Positions 27,661 to 36,952 of a stretch of DNA of 64,000 nt are shown here, in pieces. This DNA is from an uncultured Eubacteriales bacterium (lineage in GTDB: Bacteria > Bacillota > Clostridia > Oscillospirales > CAG-272). A program made the position numbers and the translations under genes. Location of the stretch: assembly GCA_934401725.1 (NCBI GenBank), contig CAKRSS010000003.1:25465-89464 (forward strand), written 5' to 3'. Every line of letters begins with the position of its first letter. Position 1 is the stretch's first letter. Under the pieces are notes generated by a model, which was not told the DNA's origin, ran no database searches, and saw only the letters and a list, made by a program, of their open reading frames with translations.

Positions 27661-27728
27661 CACGCGTCACAAATCAATAAATCCAATAGCAAAAAATAAA
27701 TATTTTATCAAGAAAGGACACGTCGCGC

Positions 27729-29282
27729 ATGAAAACCACAACACGCATTCTCACCTGTCTTGTTGCACTGCTTATGTTCGTCTCGCTCTTTGCGGCCTGC
27801 ACGACCAATCCCGAGAACCCGTCCGACACGACGACGCCGGATCAGCAGAGCGGCAACAATCCATCCTCGCAGAATCCGGGGGGCGACACCTCCGAAAACA
27901 CTCCCGGCACCAGCGCCGAGCCGACCGAGCAGGAGCTCAACGTCCCGACCATCGGCAACACCTACTCCGGCTACACCTACAACATACTCGCCACCACAAA
28001 CAAGATGGGCGACTCCGACCTCTACTACACCTCCTTTGACAGCATATCCGGCTCGGCTGTCAGCGACGCGCTCTACAACCGCGCGCTGCTCATGAAGGAC
28101 CGGTACGGCGTTGACGTTGTCGTCAACATTCCCAACTCTCCCAAGGACACGCTGACCAACACCATCGCCTCCGGCGACTATGTATGCGACATCGCCATGC
28201 TGTCCGGCCGCGACTCCTTCTCGGTCGCGCTCATGGGCTACCTCATCGACCTCAACTCACTCGACGAGCTCAATCTCTCGGCGAGCTACTGGGATCAGCG
28301 CATTCAGAAGGAATACGCCGTCGGCGAAAAGCTGTTCTTTCTCGAGGGCGACTACACCATTCTCGACGAGCTGCGCACCTACGTCTGCGTCTACAATGAC
28401 AACCTCTACCGTAACCTCGGCTTCTATGATAAATACGGCTCGCCCTACGAGATGGTCTCGACCGGCAAGTGGACCATGGATCGCATGATTGAGATGACCG
28501 CAGGCATGTACGAGGATGTCAACAGCAACGGTATCCGCGACGAGGACGACAAATACGGCATGGTCGGCGAGCTGACCTGCGCCTACTACTTCTTCCTCGG
28601 CGCAGGCAAGCAGACCATTGTCAACACCAACGGTCAGCCCACGCTGGTCATCGACGACAGCTCCTCCTACTCCGCTATCTACGACGTAATTTCCAAGACC
28701 ATGGGCATGGCCATCTCCGACGAGGTGCTTCTGCCTCAGCTGCTTCAGACCTCCGACGTCTGGGGCGCAGCCTCCAAGGTGTTTGAGGAAGACCGCGCAC
28801 TCTTCCGATCCACCGCGCTCAGCGCCGTGACAAGGCTTGTCAACATGTCCAGCGACTACGGCATTCTGCCCATCCCAGCCTACGCCGAAAACCAGGACGG
28901 CTATTACTGCTGGGTCAGCGGCGTCAACCACTGCCCGCTCACCATTCCCACGACGGTAAAGGACTCTTCACGCACCGCCGCGCTGACCGAGGCGCTCTGC
29001 TACCACTCGCGCTACGGCTCCGACACTCTTTACGACGCGTTCTATGAGGTCATGAAGATTTCCAAGCTGTGCCGTCAGCCTGACGACGTCGCTATGCTTG
29101 ACCTCGTGTTCAACTCCAAGACCTTCGACTTTGACTACACCGCCCAGATCACCGGTATTGAGCCCAGCCTCTACTCCATCGCAAAAACCCGCGACATGAC
29201 CTCGCTCAACTCCGCCATCAACGGTCTCAAGCGCGCTGCCGGCGCAACGCTTACCCGCTTCTTAAAGCAGATAAACAAGTAA
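27729..29282 (+). CDS. Extracellular solute-binding lipoprotein (ABC family 1)
   Basis: 517 residues. Lipobox FAAC (Cys24), a long Asn/Pro/Ser/Thr linker, then a type-1-like binding-protein fold (LMKDRYGVDVVVNI, SGDYVCDIAMLSG, KWTMDRMIEMTAGMYEDVNS). Family members bind oligosaccharides or sugars and deliver them to ABC permeases. No permease or ATPase genes are nearby, so it is an orphan component. AAGAAAGGA precedes the start. Confidence 0.82.
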   Translation: MKTTTRILTCLVALLMFVSLFAACTTNPENPSDTTTPDQQSGNNPSSQNPGGDTSENTPGTSAEPTEQELNVPTIGNTYSGYTYNILATTNKMGDSDLYYTSFDSISGSAVSDALYNRALLMKDRYGVDVVVNIPNSPKDTLTNTIASGDYVCDIAMLSGRDSFSVALMGYLIDLNSLDELNLSASYWDQRIQKEYAVGEKLFFLEGDYTILDELRTYVCVYNDNLYRNLGFYDKYGSPYEMVSTGKWTMDRMIEMTAGMYEDVNSNGIRDEDDKYGMVGELTCAYYFFLGAGKQTIVNTNGQPTLVIDDSSSYSAIYDVISKTMGMAISDEVLLPQLLQTSDVWGAASKVFEEDRALFRSTALSAVTRLVNMSSDYGILPIPAYAENQDGYYCWVSGVNHCPLTIPTTVKDSSRTAALTEALCYHSRYGSDTLYDAFYEVMKISKLCRQPDDVAMLDLVFNSKTFDFDYTAQITGIEPSLYSIAKTRDMTSLNSAINGLKRAAGATLTRFLKQINK

Positions 29283-30205
29283 TGTTTGTCGTTGATTCGC
29301 ATTGCGACAGCATCCAGCGGGTCGACCGTGGGCTGCAAAAGCTGAAAAACCCCTACAACATGAGCCGAAAGCACCTTCAGTGCCAGTTCGTCGCCATGTT
29401 CTGCTGCTGGCCGCGCGAAACGCCCGAGGAAAGCCACGCGCGGATGCTGCGCTATGCGCGGCTCTATGAGGAACAGCTGCACAAGCAGGCCGACCTTATC
29501 GTCGGCTGCCGGACAGGGCGCGAGGTCGGGGCGGCACTGGCGTCGGGCAAAAATGCCGTCGTCATGACGCTTGAGGGCGGCACGGGACTGCTCGGCAGCA
29601 CCGAGGTGCTCGAGCATATGTACTCGCTCGGCGCACGCGTCTGCGGGCTGACGTGGTCGGACAACGACCTCGGAGCCTCAGACCGCGCCGACCCCGACAC
29701 GGGGCTGACACCGCTCGGCATTGAAATGGCCAAAAAGTGCCTCGAGCTCGGCATGCTCATCGACGTCTCGCACCTGTCCGACCGCGGGTTTTACCAGCTG
29801 TGCGAGCTGTCCGACGCGCCGCTCGTTGCGACGCACTCCAACTTTCGCGGAGCCTGCCGTCACAGCCGCAACCTCAGCGACGAAATGGCGCTTGAGCTGC
29901 GACGGCGTGGCGGCATGATCGGGGCCTTCAATCTCTGCCGCAGCTTTCTGCGCGAGGACGGCGACCCCGACACCGACGACATCCTCCGCATGACCGACTA
30001 CGCCCTCTCGCTGCTCGGCGACGACTGCATCGGCTTCGGCTGCGACATCGACGGCACGTCCGACAAATATCCCCGCGGCATCACCATGGAGCACAGCATC
30101 CACGACGACATAATCGAGCTGCTCGAGCGCCGCTACCCCGTCTCGACTGTCGAGCGGATAGCAGGCGGCAACTGGCTCGATTTTATGAAGAAAAACTTAG
30201 TCTGA
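29282..30205 (+). CDS. M19 (renal dipeptidase) family peptidase
   Basis: 307 residues. DSHCDS near the start, MTLEGG, LTWSDNDLG, DVSHLSD, ATHSNFR and GFGCDIDG give the metal-ligand and active-site pattern of membrane-dipeptidase-family enzymes, which cut dipeptides, often with D-residues. No signal peptide, so cytosolic in this version. Its start codon shares a base with the SBP stop (TAATG), so the two are translationally coupled; the pair may take up and cut a peptide-bearing ligand such as a cell-wall fragment. Confidence 0.9.
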   Translation: MFVVDSHCDSIQRVDRGLQKLKNPYNMSRKHLQCQFVAMFCCWPRETPEESHARMLRYARLYEEQLHKQADLIVGCRTGREVGAALASGKNAVVMTLEGGTGLLGSTEVLEHMYSLGARVCGLTWSDNDLGASDRADPDTGLTPLGIEMAKKCLELGMLIDVSHLSDRGFYQLCELSDAPLVATHSNFRGACRHSRNLSDEMALELRRRGGMIGAFNLCRSFLREDGDPDTDDILRMTDYALSLLGDDCIGFGCDIDGTSDKYPRGITMEHSIHDDIIELLERRYPVSTVERIAGGNWLDFMKKNLV

Positions 30206-30223
30206 CGCAAAAAATCCGACGTT

Positions 30224-30392
30224 TTAAGGCTTCACCGCGTAATTTCGAGGGCGCAATTGCGCAGTCAGATTTTTCGTCAGATGAAACAAAAATCCGCAGG
30301 CTGTAGCAGCGCTACAGCCAAGAATTTTTGTGAAATATGACGGAAAATGCCCGGCAAGTGTGCCGCTCGGGCATTACGCGGTGATGCCTTAA
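30224..30392 (-). repeat. 169-bp terminal-inverted-repeat element, full copy 2
   Basis: Same length as the copy at 19407-19575 and inverted to it, with about nine in ten positions agreeing by eye. Ends TTAAGGC and GCCTTAA, central hairpin GGCTGTAGCAGCGCTACAGCC. It lies between the M19 gene and the lipoprotein at 30473. Confidence 0.88.
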
Positions 30393-30472
30393 AGCCCGAC
30401 GTTCCGAAAAAAGTCTGACACGTCAAAGGTCAGACGTCAAAAACTTCGCTATGATTACCGGAGGCAAAAAAT

Positions 30473-32368
30473 ATGAATCACCGCCACACCCTACGCGCGC
30501 CGCTGTCTGTCGCACTTGTGCTGCTGCTTGCACTGCTCATGTCGGTGCTGCTCGCGGCCTGCAACAACGGCACGTCCCCCGATACGCCCGACACACCACC
30601 TGACAGCTCAACTCCCTCCGACGTGGCAACGACGCGCATCGGTCCCTACGTCACTCTGTTCCGTGAAGGCTCGACCGACCACAAAATAATCTTTCCCTCG
30701 CGCACGTCTGACCCTGAATTCAACGGCTACATCGCCATGCAGAAGGCGTTTAAGGCCTGCGGCGTCACCATCGTGGGCGAGCGCGACAGCGTCGAGGAGT
30801 CGGAATACGAAATTCTTATCGGCGAGACCTCGCGCAAGGAAAGCCAAGAGGCCCTTCGCGGTCTGCGCGACGGAGACTACGTCGTGCGCTTCGTCGGCGA
30901 GAAGCTTGTCATCGTCGGCGGCTCGCCTGCCGCGACGTATGCGGCGGTCAGGCAGTTCGTCGAGGAGTACATTCCGGATGACACAAAGATACTCGAGATA
31001 TCCGGCAACACGGAGATCTCGCACACCGAGGAGTACCCCGTCATGTCCATGACCATAAACGGCGTCGATATAAGCGAATTTTCCATCGTCACGCCCTACC
31101 CCGCCACGCGGCGCGACAAGTACGCCGTCGAGCTGCTGACCGACGCCATCGCGTCCCTGACCGGCTACACGCTCGACTCGTATGACGACCGCAAAGACGC
31201 CCGCGAGCACGAAATAATCCTCGGACAGACCACGCGCCAAAATATCACGCTCGGCGACGACGAGTACGCCGTCTTCTTCAGTGACGGTAATCTCAATATA
31301 ACCGGAGGCTCGGGAGCGCTTATGAAGGCACTGGTCAATTTCATCGCGGAAAACCTGACCGCAGGCAAGACCGGCGAAATGGCGCTCGAGATCACGTCTG
31401 ACCAGGCACCCAAGTCCGCCGCAGTCACCTATCCCCCCGACGCGACGCTTGACGGCCGCCAGCTGGTCGCGCTGTGCGACCAGAAGAACGCCTCGCTCGT
31501 CATGGTCGACCTCGGCGCTGCCGATCCGACCTCGAAGGACGCCATCGTCTGGACGTGGAAGCCCACCGTAGCGCTCGGCTACACCGTATCCAAGGCCTAC
31601 GGCAACCGCATTGACGAGGCAATTCTGCGTTACAGCGATCTGTACGGAACCTACGTCGTATGTATCACGTCGTCGTCGGGCTACATGTGCGTGGCGGAGT
31701 ATCCCTCGGGCAAGTGCCTGTGGGAGGCGACCGCGTCCGGCTACGGTCCGCACTCGATAGACTACCTGCCGAACGGCAATGTAGCCGTCGTTTGCAGCGG
31801 CAACTCCGACTATAACAAGGGCTGCGTCCGCATCTACACCGCGTCTGCCGGCAAAAGCTCAACCCGCAACGTCTCAAAGACCGTCTACGGCGCGCACGGC
31901 GTGCTGTGGGACGACGACTATCAGGTGCTGTGGGTGCTCGGCGACAACACGCTGTGCGCCTTCCGCATCGGCGGCACGGCAAAAGATCCCACGCTCACCG
32001 AGGTAACCTCGCTCTGCACCCACAGCGGCATCTCTGGCGGTCACAACCTCTCGGTCATGGCCTCCGACCCCGACATGCTGTGGATAACGGGAAGCAAGGT
32101 GTGGACACTTAAAAAGTCGTCCGGCACGCTGACAACCAGCGTCCCCGGGGAGTCGGTCATCACCACCTCATCCGTCAAATCGCACGACAGCTATGCGGAC
32201 GGAACCATCATTCAGTCCGTCGCAACCAACGTCTACGCCGCGCACGACACCGACACGCTGCGCGTCTACCGCACCGCGGACGGCGGCAAGGCCTATGTCC
32301 GCACCGACTACGTCTTCCCAAACCGCGCCTTCTACAAGGCCCGCCGGGTTGCGGCACCGTACACTTAA
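30473..32368 (+). CDS. Lipoprotein with two EILIG modules and DUF6528-like propeller
   Basis: 631 residues. Lipobox LLAAC (Cys30). Module 1 at about 55-170 (YEILIGETSRKES and YVVRFVGEKLVIVGG) and module 2 at about 198-310 (HEIILGQTTRQNITLGDDEY and NLNITGG) are two tandem copies of the domain seen once at 1945 and 26341. From about residue 330 repeated strands with LVALCDQKNASLVMVDLG, VWTWKP and GPHSIDYLPNGNVAVVCSG fit a DUF6528-type beta-propeller. RBS GGAGG precedes the start. Likely a surface protein handling glycans; catalytic role not visible. Confidence 0.75.
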   Translation: MNHRHTLRAPLSVALVLLLALLMSVLLAACNNGTSPDTPDTPPDSSTPSDVATTRIGPYVTLFREGSTDHKIIFPSRTSDPEFNGYIAMQKAFKACGVTIVGERDSVEESEYEILIGETSRKESQEALRGLRDGDYVVRFVGEKLVIVGGSPAATYAAVRQFVEEYIPDDTKILEISGNTEISHTEEYPVMSMTINGVDISEFSIVTPYPATRRDKYAVELLTDAIASLTGYTLDSYDDRKDAREHEIILGQTTRQNITLGDDEYAVFFSDGNLNITGGSGALMKALVNFIAENLTAGKTGEMALEITSDQAPKSAAVTYPPDATLDGRQLVALCDQKNASLVMVDLGAADPTSKDAIVWTWKPTVALGYTVSKAYGNRIDEAILRYSDLYGTYVVCITSSSGYMCVAEYPSGKCLWEATASGYGPHSIDYLPNGNVAVVCSGNSDYNKGCVRIYTASAGKSSTRNVSKTVYGAHGVLWDDDYQVLWVLGDNTLCAFRIGGTAKDPTLTEVTSLCTHSGISGGHNLSVMASDPDMLWITGSKVWTLKKSSGTLTTSVPGESVITTSSVKSHDSYADGTIIQSVATNVYAAHDTDTLRVYRTADGGKAYVRTDYVFPNRAFYKARRVAAPYT

Positions 32369-32410
32369 ACCGGCTGAACAATCCGGCAACTCAATAGCTC
32401 AATATCCAAA

Positions 32411-32436
32411 GGCTCCGCCTCGTGCGGAGCCTTTTT
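32411..32436 (+). terminator. Intrinsic terminator after the 30473 lipoprotein gene
   Basis: GGCTCCGC-CTCGT-GCGGAGCC followed by T5. Confidence 0.85.
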
Positions 32437-32577
32437 GGTCGTCGCCACGCGGGCGCACCGTCAAAATCGTGCGGCGGCGGCTTTTTTACTGACACAAATC
32501 CGTCAGGCGTCGGCGTAGCGGCGCTGGTATAATCGTTGCCGGGATAACAAAAGCGCACTTTCGTGAAAGGTAATCAT

Positions 32578-35022
32578 ATGAAGCTTTTAATCAACAATTA
32601 CGCAATAACGCCTAACAAATTCATCGCCGGAACGCGCGGAAGCTACGGCATCGAGCCCATCGAGCTCGAGTTCAGCGAGGAGTGGGACGGTCTTTCGGTG
32701 ACCGTCAGCTTTTATCCCGCGTCCGGAGATCCCGTCAGCCTGCTGTACACCGGACAGCATTTCTACATTCCGGCCGAGGTCATGAACGTCAGCGGAACCT
32801 GCAAGTACGTCGTAAGCGGCTACCGCGACGAAAAGAGGCTCATCAGCGCGGAGGGCATTCTGCGCGTCATAAACACGAGCACACCGACCGATAACCCCGC
32901 CATCGAGCCCACGCCCGACCTCTTCTCGCAGATAATGACCGCCATCGGTAACGTGTCCGACATTGCCGAGAGCCGCCCGAAGAGCTACGCGCCCATGACG
33001 GGCAACTGCCCCGGCCTCACCGTCGGCGAGGCGAACAGCCTGACGGGCGAGAGCGTAGCCTCGCGCGAGACACTGCTCTCGGAGTCGCCCGTTGCGGGCG
33101 GCTCGGCTCCGGTCGCGCTCTACGCGGGCAAGCTGCACACCGCCGACGGCATGACCGTCTACCAGCAGCTCGAGAACGGCAACTTCGTCGACTCCTCCGA
33201 GTGGACGACCACCGGCGCTTCCCTCGACTGCGAGAATTACACCGCCGCCGTCACGCTCGACGCCGCCGCGGGACGCAACGCCGGGCGCACCGTCTCGGCC
33301 AACCTCTCGCTGAGCGCCGGCACGCCCTACACCTACCCCGAGTCCGACATACTGACGCGCTACGAGGTCACAAGCTCGACGCCGACCGTGGCCACCGTCT
33401 CGCCGAACGGCAATTCTCTTGTCATTACGCCGCTCTCAAAGGGCATGACAACGCTGCATTTCGTCCCGCTCGAGGGCGTGTACACCGCACCGGAGTTCAC
33501 ACTGCTCGTGTCCGTCAACGGCGCTACCCCCGCCCAGACCTCGACGCCCTTCCCCGGCATATACAGCGCCGCCCTGCCCATCAAGGCCATGACACCCTAC
33601 TTTTTCACCGCGCAGATCAAAGCGCCCAAGGGCATGGCGCTGAACGTCAAGCTCGGAACGCTGCGCAGCGTGGCAACCGCCGTCCAGACGACCGGCGAGT
33701 GGCAGAATTTCAGCGCCACCATGTCGGTCGCGAGCGAGCAGACCGCGCCGCTTGCCATATACGACGGACGCAAGGTGACGGCCAGTTGCACTGTCACCGG
33801 CGGCTACTATTCTTACGCCCGCATGACAGATCCGGCGCGTCTGCTGGCCGTGGCGTCGCCGCGTGAGGCCGGAACTACCGTTCTGACCTTCACGCGCGGC
33901 GAGTCGGGCTGGACGCTTGCCTACCCCGGCGGTCAGACGCTTGAAATAAGCCCCGAGATGTGCGGTCTCACGTTGCTCACCGCCGCAAATCCGACCGGCA
34001 GTCTGGTCGGCAGCGTGGTAAAGGCATCAGTTGTCAACCCGTTCAGCGTCGACGCCGAGGCCAGCGTGCTGGTATCGTCAAACTCGGGCATGGCGATGGT
34101 GTCCGTCGACGCGTGCGCGTTCGCAGGCGGCATCGAGGGCGTGGAATCCGGAACCTACACGCTGAGGTACGTCTCCGGTGCGTGGCGTTTTCAGGGACGC
34201 CCCGTGCTCCCCGGCATAATGGGCATAACCTACACGCCGGACGGCGACCCGCAGGAGGGCGCGACGATAAAAGTCACGCTGACCGTCACCCCCGAGAAGT
34301 TTTATCTGCGCAACGTTCAGCTCGGTCGGCTCGACACCGTCGGGCTGTCGGACAAGACAAACGACGCGCTGACGCTGATATACGGCTCCTCCTACCACCA
34401 CCCCGGCATCTCGCACGCAAGCGTCGCGGGCATACGCTGTCTCGACACCGACGGCGAGGTCGTCGACGGCGGCATGTATTTTGACGAGCCGATCACGCTG
34501 CGCCGTATGCCCGACGGCACGGCGGACACGCTCGACCTCGAGTCGGGCAAGCTCATCCGTCGCGTCGGCGTTCAGATCGTCACGGGGCAGACGGGCGACT
34601 TTTTCACGCTGAAGGGGGCGGCGTCAAAGTCGGCTGTACTGTCCGAATACGAGGTACAGGGCGAGAGCATAGGCGCCGTCAGCGGCGGCGTTCTGCGGCT
34701 GTCCCGCGCGCTCAACGGCACTGAGGTGTTCTACATTCTTTCGACGCCGCAGGAGAGCGACATCTCGCTGTCCGACACCTTCCGCGTCTGCCCCGGCGGC
34801 ACAGAGCAGCTCGTGACGCGCGAGGACGACAAATACGTCCCGGCTCCCGTCGGCGTGCCGGTAAAGCTCAGCTATTCTCTCGACGTGTGGCACCAGTGTC
34901 GCTCGGACAGCGACAAAATCACGGCTCTGCTTGTCGCGCTGGGGCTCGCGACCTCGTCCGACAGCACGATAACAGCGCTCGCCGCTCAAATATCAGCGGC
35001 AATTTCGGCGCTTCAGGCTTGA
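32578..35022 (+). CDS. Orphan protein with phage-baseplate-like N-terminal domain
   Basis: 814 residues from the ATG at 32578 (GAAAGG upstream; an in-frame GTG at 32563 overlaps that site). No signal peptide. Residues about 1-110 (FIAGTRGSYGIEPIEL, FSEEWDGLSVTVSFYP, CKYVVSGYRDEKRLISAEG) resemble the N-terminal domains of putative baseplate/tail proteins in phages of gut Bacillota. Residues about 260-325 look like an Ig-like/BIg2 domain (TPTVATVSPNGNSLVITP). The rest is beta-rich with no family I recognise, and the C-terminus is Ala-rich. It stands alone, without other phage genes. A TATAAT at 32528-32533 precedes it but without a good -35. Confidence 0.6.
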   Translation: MKLLINNYAITPNKFIAGTRGSYGIEPIELEFSEEWDGLSVTVSFYPASGDPVSLLYTGQHFYIPAEVMNVSGTCKYVVSGYRDEKRLISAEGILRVINTSTPTDNPAIEPTPDLFSQIMTAIGNVSDIAESRPKSYAPMTGNCPGLTVGEANSLTGESVASRETLLSESPVAGGSAPVALYAGKLHTADGMTVYQQLENGNFVDSSEWTTTGASLDCENYTAAVTLDAAAGRNAGRTVSANLSLSAGTPYTYPESDILTRYEVTSSTPTVATVSPNGNSLVITPLSKGMTTLHFVPLEGVYTAPEFTLLVSVNGATPAQTSTPFPGIYSAALPIKAMTPYFFTAQIKAPKGMALNVKLGTLRSVATAVQTTGEWQNFSATMSVASEQTAPLAIYDGRKVTASCTVTGGYYSYARMTDPARLLAVASPREAGTTVLTFTRGESGWTLAYPGGQTLEISPEMCGLTLLTAANPTGSLVGSVVKASVVNPFSVDAEASVLVSSNSGMAMVSVDACAFAGGIEGVESGTYTLRYVSGAWRFQGRPVLPGIMGITYTPDGDPQEGATIKVTLTVTPEKFYLRNVQLGRLDTVGLSDKTNDALTLIYGSSYHHPGISHASVAGIRCLDTDGEVVDGGMYFDEPITLRRMPDGTADTLDLESGKLIRRVGVQIVTGQTGDFFTLKGAASKSAVLSEYEVQGESIGAVSGGVLRLSRALNGTEVFYILSTPQESDISLSDTFRVCPGGTEQLVTREDDKYVPAPVGVPVKLSYSLDVWHQCRSDSDKITALLVALGLATSSDSTITALAAQISAAISALQA

Positions 35023-35047
35023 TTTTCCGGCGGCGGGGTGGTATAAT
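35019..35047 (+). promoter_or_regulatory. Promoter of the sugar isomerase gene
   Basis: TTGATT (35019-35024), 17 bases, TATAAT (35042-35047). The -35 overlaps the stop codon of the preceding gene. Confidence 0.72.
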
Positions 35048-35089
35048 TAGGCGAAGAAATATATCAACAAAGGTGAGAAAGGTGATAAA

Positions 35090-35902
35090 ATGAGAAGAAT
35101 CGGAATAATATACCGCCCTGTCAAGGGCATGGAGGACAAGGAGTCCGCCGCGATGATCCGCAGGCTCGGTTTTGAGGGCGTTTTCACCGGCTACCCCAGC
35201 GCGGAACGCGCACGCAGCTTTGCCGAAACGTTCGCCGCGACCGGCCTCGCCTACGAGAGCATTCACGCCCCGTTTAAGGGCATCAACGACATCTGGTCTC
35301 CCGACGAGTGCGGCGACGTCATGCTGAACCAGCTCATCGACTGCACCCGCACGTGCGCCGAGCTCAAGGTGCCGGTCGTGGTCGTGCACCTGAGCAGCCG
35401 CAACGACGCGCCCTGCGTCAACGACGTCGGCCACGCGCGCTGGGATAAGCTTATCGACACGGCGGTGAAATACGGCGTCAACGTAGCATTTGAGAACCAG
35501 CGCAAATTGGCAAATCTCGCCTTCGTGATGGAGCTTTACCGCAAGGTTCCGAACGTCGGCTTCTGCTGGGACTGCGGCCACGAGCTGTGCTACACGCCCA
35601 ACGTCGAGTACATGAAGCTGTTCGGCAACCGCCTGATGTACACCCACATACACGACAACCTCGGCATCGTCAACGGCACGCTCGAGGAGCCGGACGGCGA
35701 CGATCTGCACCTGCTCCCCTTCGACGGCAGGATGGACTACAACCACTTCGCCGAACTCATCAAGGCCTCCGGTTTTGCCGGCACGCTCACGCTTGAAGTC
35801 TGCAAATACGACCGTCCCGACTATGCGGCGAAATACTCTCCCGAGGAGTTTTTCGTCGAGGCCGCAAGGCGCGCGCGCCGAGTCGCCGAGCTGTGCGAAT
35901 AA
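35090..35902 (+). CDS. Sugar phosphate isomerase/epimerase (AP-endonuclease-2-like TIM barrel)
   Basis: 270 residues, no signal peptide. Segments ESIHAPFKG, VPVVVVHLSSR, NVAFENQRK, GFCWDCGHE and MYTHIHDN carry the Glu/Asp/His metal ligands at the barrel ends typical of the xylose isomerase-like superfamily. It probably isomerises or epimerises a sugar or polyol; the substrate is unclear. AAAGG with a short spacer precedes the start. An own promoter and terminator make it a single-gene unit. Confidence 0.87.
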   Translation: MRRIGIIYRPVKGMEDKESAAMIRRLGFEGVFTGYPSAERARSFAETFAATGLAYESIHAPFKGINDIWSPDECGDVMLNQLIDCTRTCAELKVPVVVVHLSSRNDAPCVNDVGHARWDKLIDTAVKYGVNVAFENQRKLANLAFVMELYRKVPNVGFCWDCGHELCYTPNVEYMKLFGNRLMYTHIHDNLGIVNGTLEEPDGDDLHLLPFDGRMDYNHFAELIKASGFAGTLTLEVCKYDRPDYAAKYSPEEFFVEAARRARRVAELCE

Positions 35903-35925
35903 GCACACCCGCAAACAAATTTTCC

Positions 35926-35957
35926 AAAGCACTGCAACCCCGGTTGCAGTGCTTTTT
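35926..35957 (+). terminator. Intrinsic terminator after the isomerase gene
   Basis: A 14-bp perfect stem AAAGCACTGCAACC with its complement and a two-base loop, ending in a run of T. Confidence 0.88.
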
Positions 35958-36062
35958 TATCGTCCGCACCGTTCGACACGTTTCCCACAACGTGCTCATA
36001 TACTGAGCGTAGGGCACCGCGCCGCTGCGCTCTGCCCTAAAACTTACGAATGGATATTGATT

Positions 36063-36860
36063 ATGGAACATACTGTATTTATGGCTCTCGTTGCCACGCT
36101 CGGGACGTGGCTCGTCACGGCACTCGGCGCGGCCACGGTGATAATCTTCCACAACCCCGGCAAGCGGCTGATGAACCTCATGCTCGGCTTTTCGGCCGGG
36201 GTGATGGTCGCGGCGTCGTTCTGGTCGCTGCTTCAACCGGCGGTTGAGGGGGCGCAGGCCGAGCTTGACTCACCCGCGTGGCTTGTCGTCACAACGGGCT
36301 TTGTCGTCGGTGCGATGTTCATGTGGGGGTCGGACAAAATCGTCACCTTCGCCCGCCGACGCGTCGATGCGGCGGGTGAGCGGCGCAGCCTCAACCGCGT
36401 GATAATGCTGGTGCTCTCTATAACGCTGCACAACATTCCCGAGGGACTCGCCGTCGGCGTTGCGTTCGGCGCGTTGCACTCCGGCGGAATGACGCCCGAG
36501 GCGCTTGCCGGGGCCGTCACCGTCGCGGTCGGCATCGGACTGCAAAACTTCCCGGAGGGCGCCGCCGTCTCGCTGCCGCTGAGACGCGAGGGATATTCGC
36601 GCTGGCGCAGCTTTCTCGTCGGGCAGAGCTCGGGCTTGGTCGAGCCGATAGCAGGCGTCATCGGGGCTGCGAGCGTGGTGTACATCGGCGCACTGCTGCC
36701 CTATGCGCTGTCGTTCGCCGCGGGTGCGATGGTGCTTGTGGCCGTCCACGAGCTGATCCCTGAGTGCCAGCGCAACCAGGCTGATAACCCCTACCTCGCC
36801 ACCATGGGCATCGTCGCCGGGTTCGCGACTATGATGCTGCTTGACGTCGCGCTCGGATAA
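36063..36860 (+). CDS. ZIP-family divalent metal transporter
   Basis: 265 residues from the ATG at 36063; no clear Shine-Dalgarno is seen. Eight hydrophobic segments, with the metal-transport motif HNIPEGLAVG in helix 4 and QNFPEGAAVSLP in helix 5, and a Glu-bearing helix 7 (VHELIPECQ). ZupT-like proteins import Zn, Fe or Mn. The 100 bases before it contain a stem-loop (AGGGCA with TGCCCT) of unknown meaning. It lies alone between the isomerase terminator and the next promoter. Confidence 0.88.
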   Translation: MEHTVFMALVATLGTWLVTALGAATVIIFHNPGKRLMNLMLGFSAGVMVAASFWSLLQPAVEGAQAELDSPAWLVVTTGFVVGAMFMWGSDKIVTFARRRVDAAGERRSLNRVIMLVLSITLHNIPEGLAVGVAFGALHSGGMTPEALAGAVTVAVGIGLQNFPEGAAVSLPLRREGYSRWRSFLVGQSSGLVEPIAGVIGAASVVYIGALLPYALSFAAGAMVLVAVHELIPECQRNQADNPYLATMGIVAGFATMMLLDVALG

Positions 36861-36896
36861 TTTGGGAATATATTCTCACAAATCGGCAACTGACTG

Positions 36897-36925
36897 TTGA
36901 CAATTAACGCAATGTGTGTTATAAT
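36897..36925 (+). promoter_or_regulatory. Consensus sigma-A promoter of the phosphoesterase-glmM operon
   Basis: TTGACA (36897-36902), 17 bases, TATAAT (36920-36925): perfect hexamers and spacing, 28 bases from the start codon. Confidence 0.88.
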
Positions 36926-36952
36926 GAGGAACATCTTGCCAAGGAAGAAAAA

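Noticed and set aside
32578..35022. Prophage or tail-like particle cluster
   Set aside because: Only this single gene has phage-like character; neighbours are ordinary lipoprotein and isomerase genes, so a prophage is not supported.
35960..36062. Metal riboswitch upstream of the ZIP transporter
   Set aside because: Only one simple stem-loop (AGGGCA/TGCCCT) is visible; no conserved core of a known metal riboswitch could be recognised.
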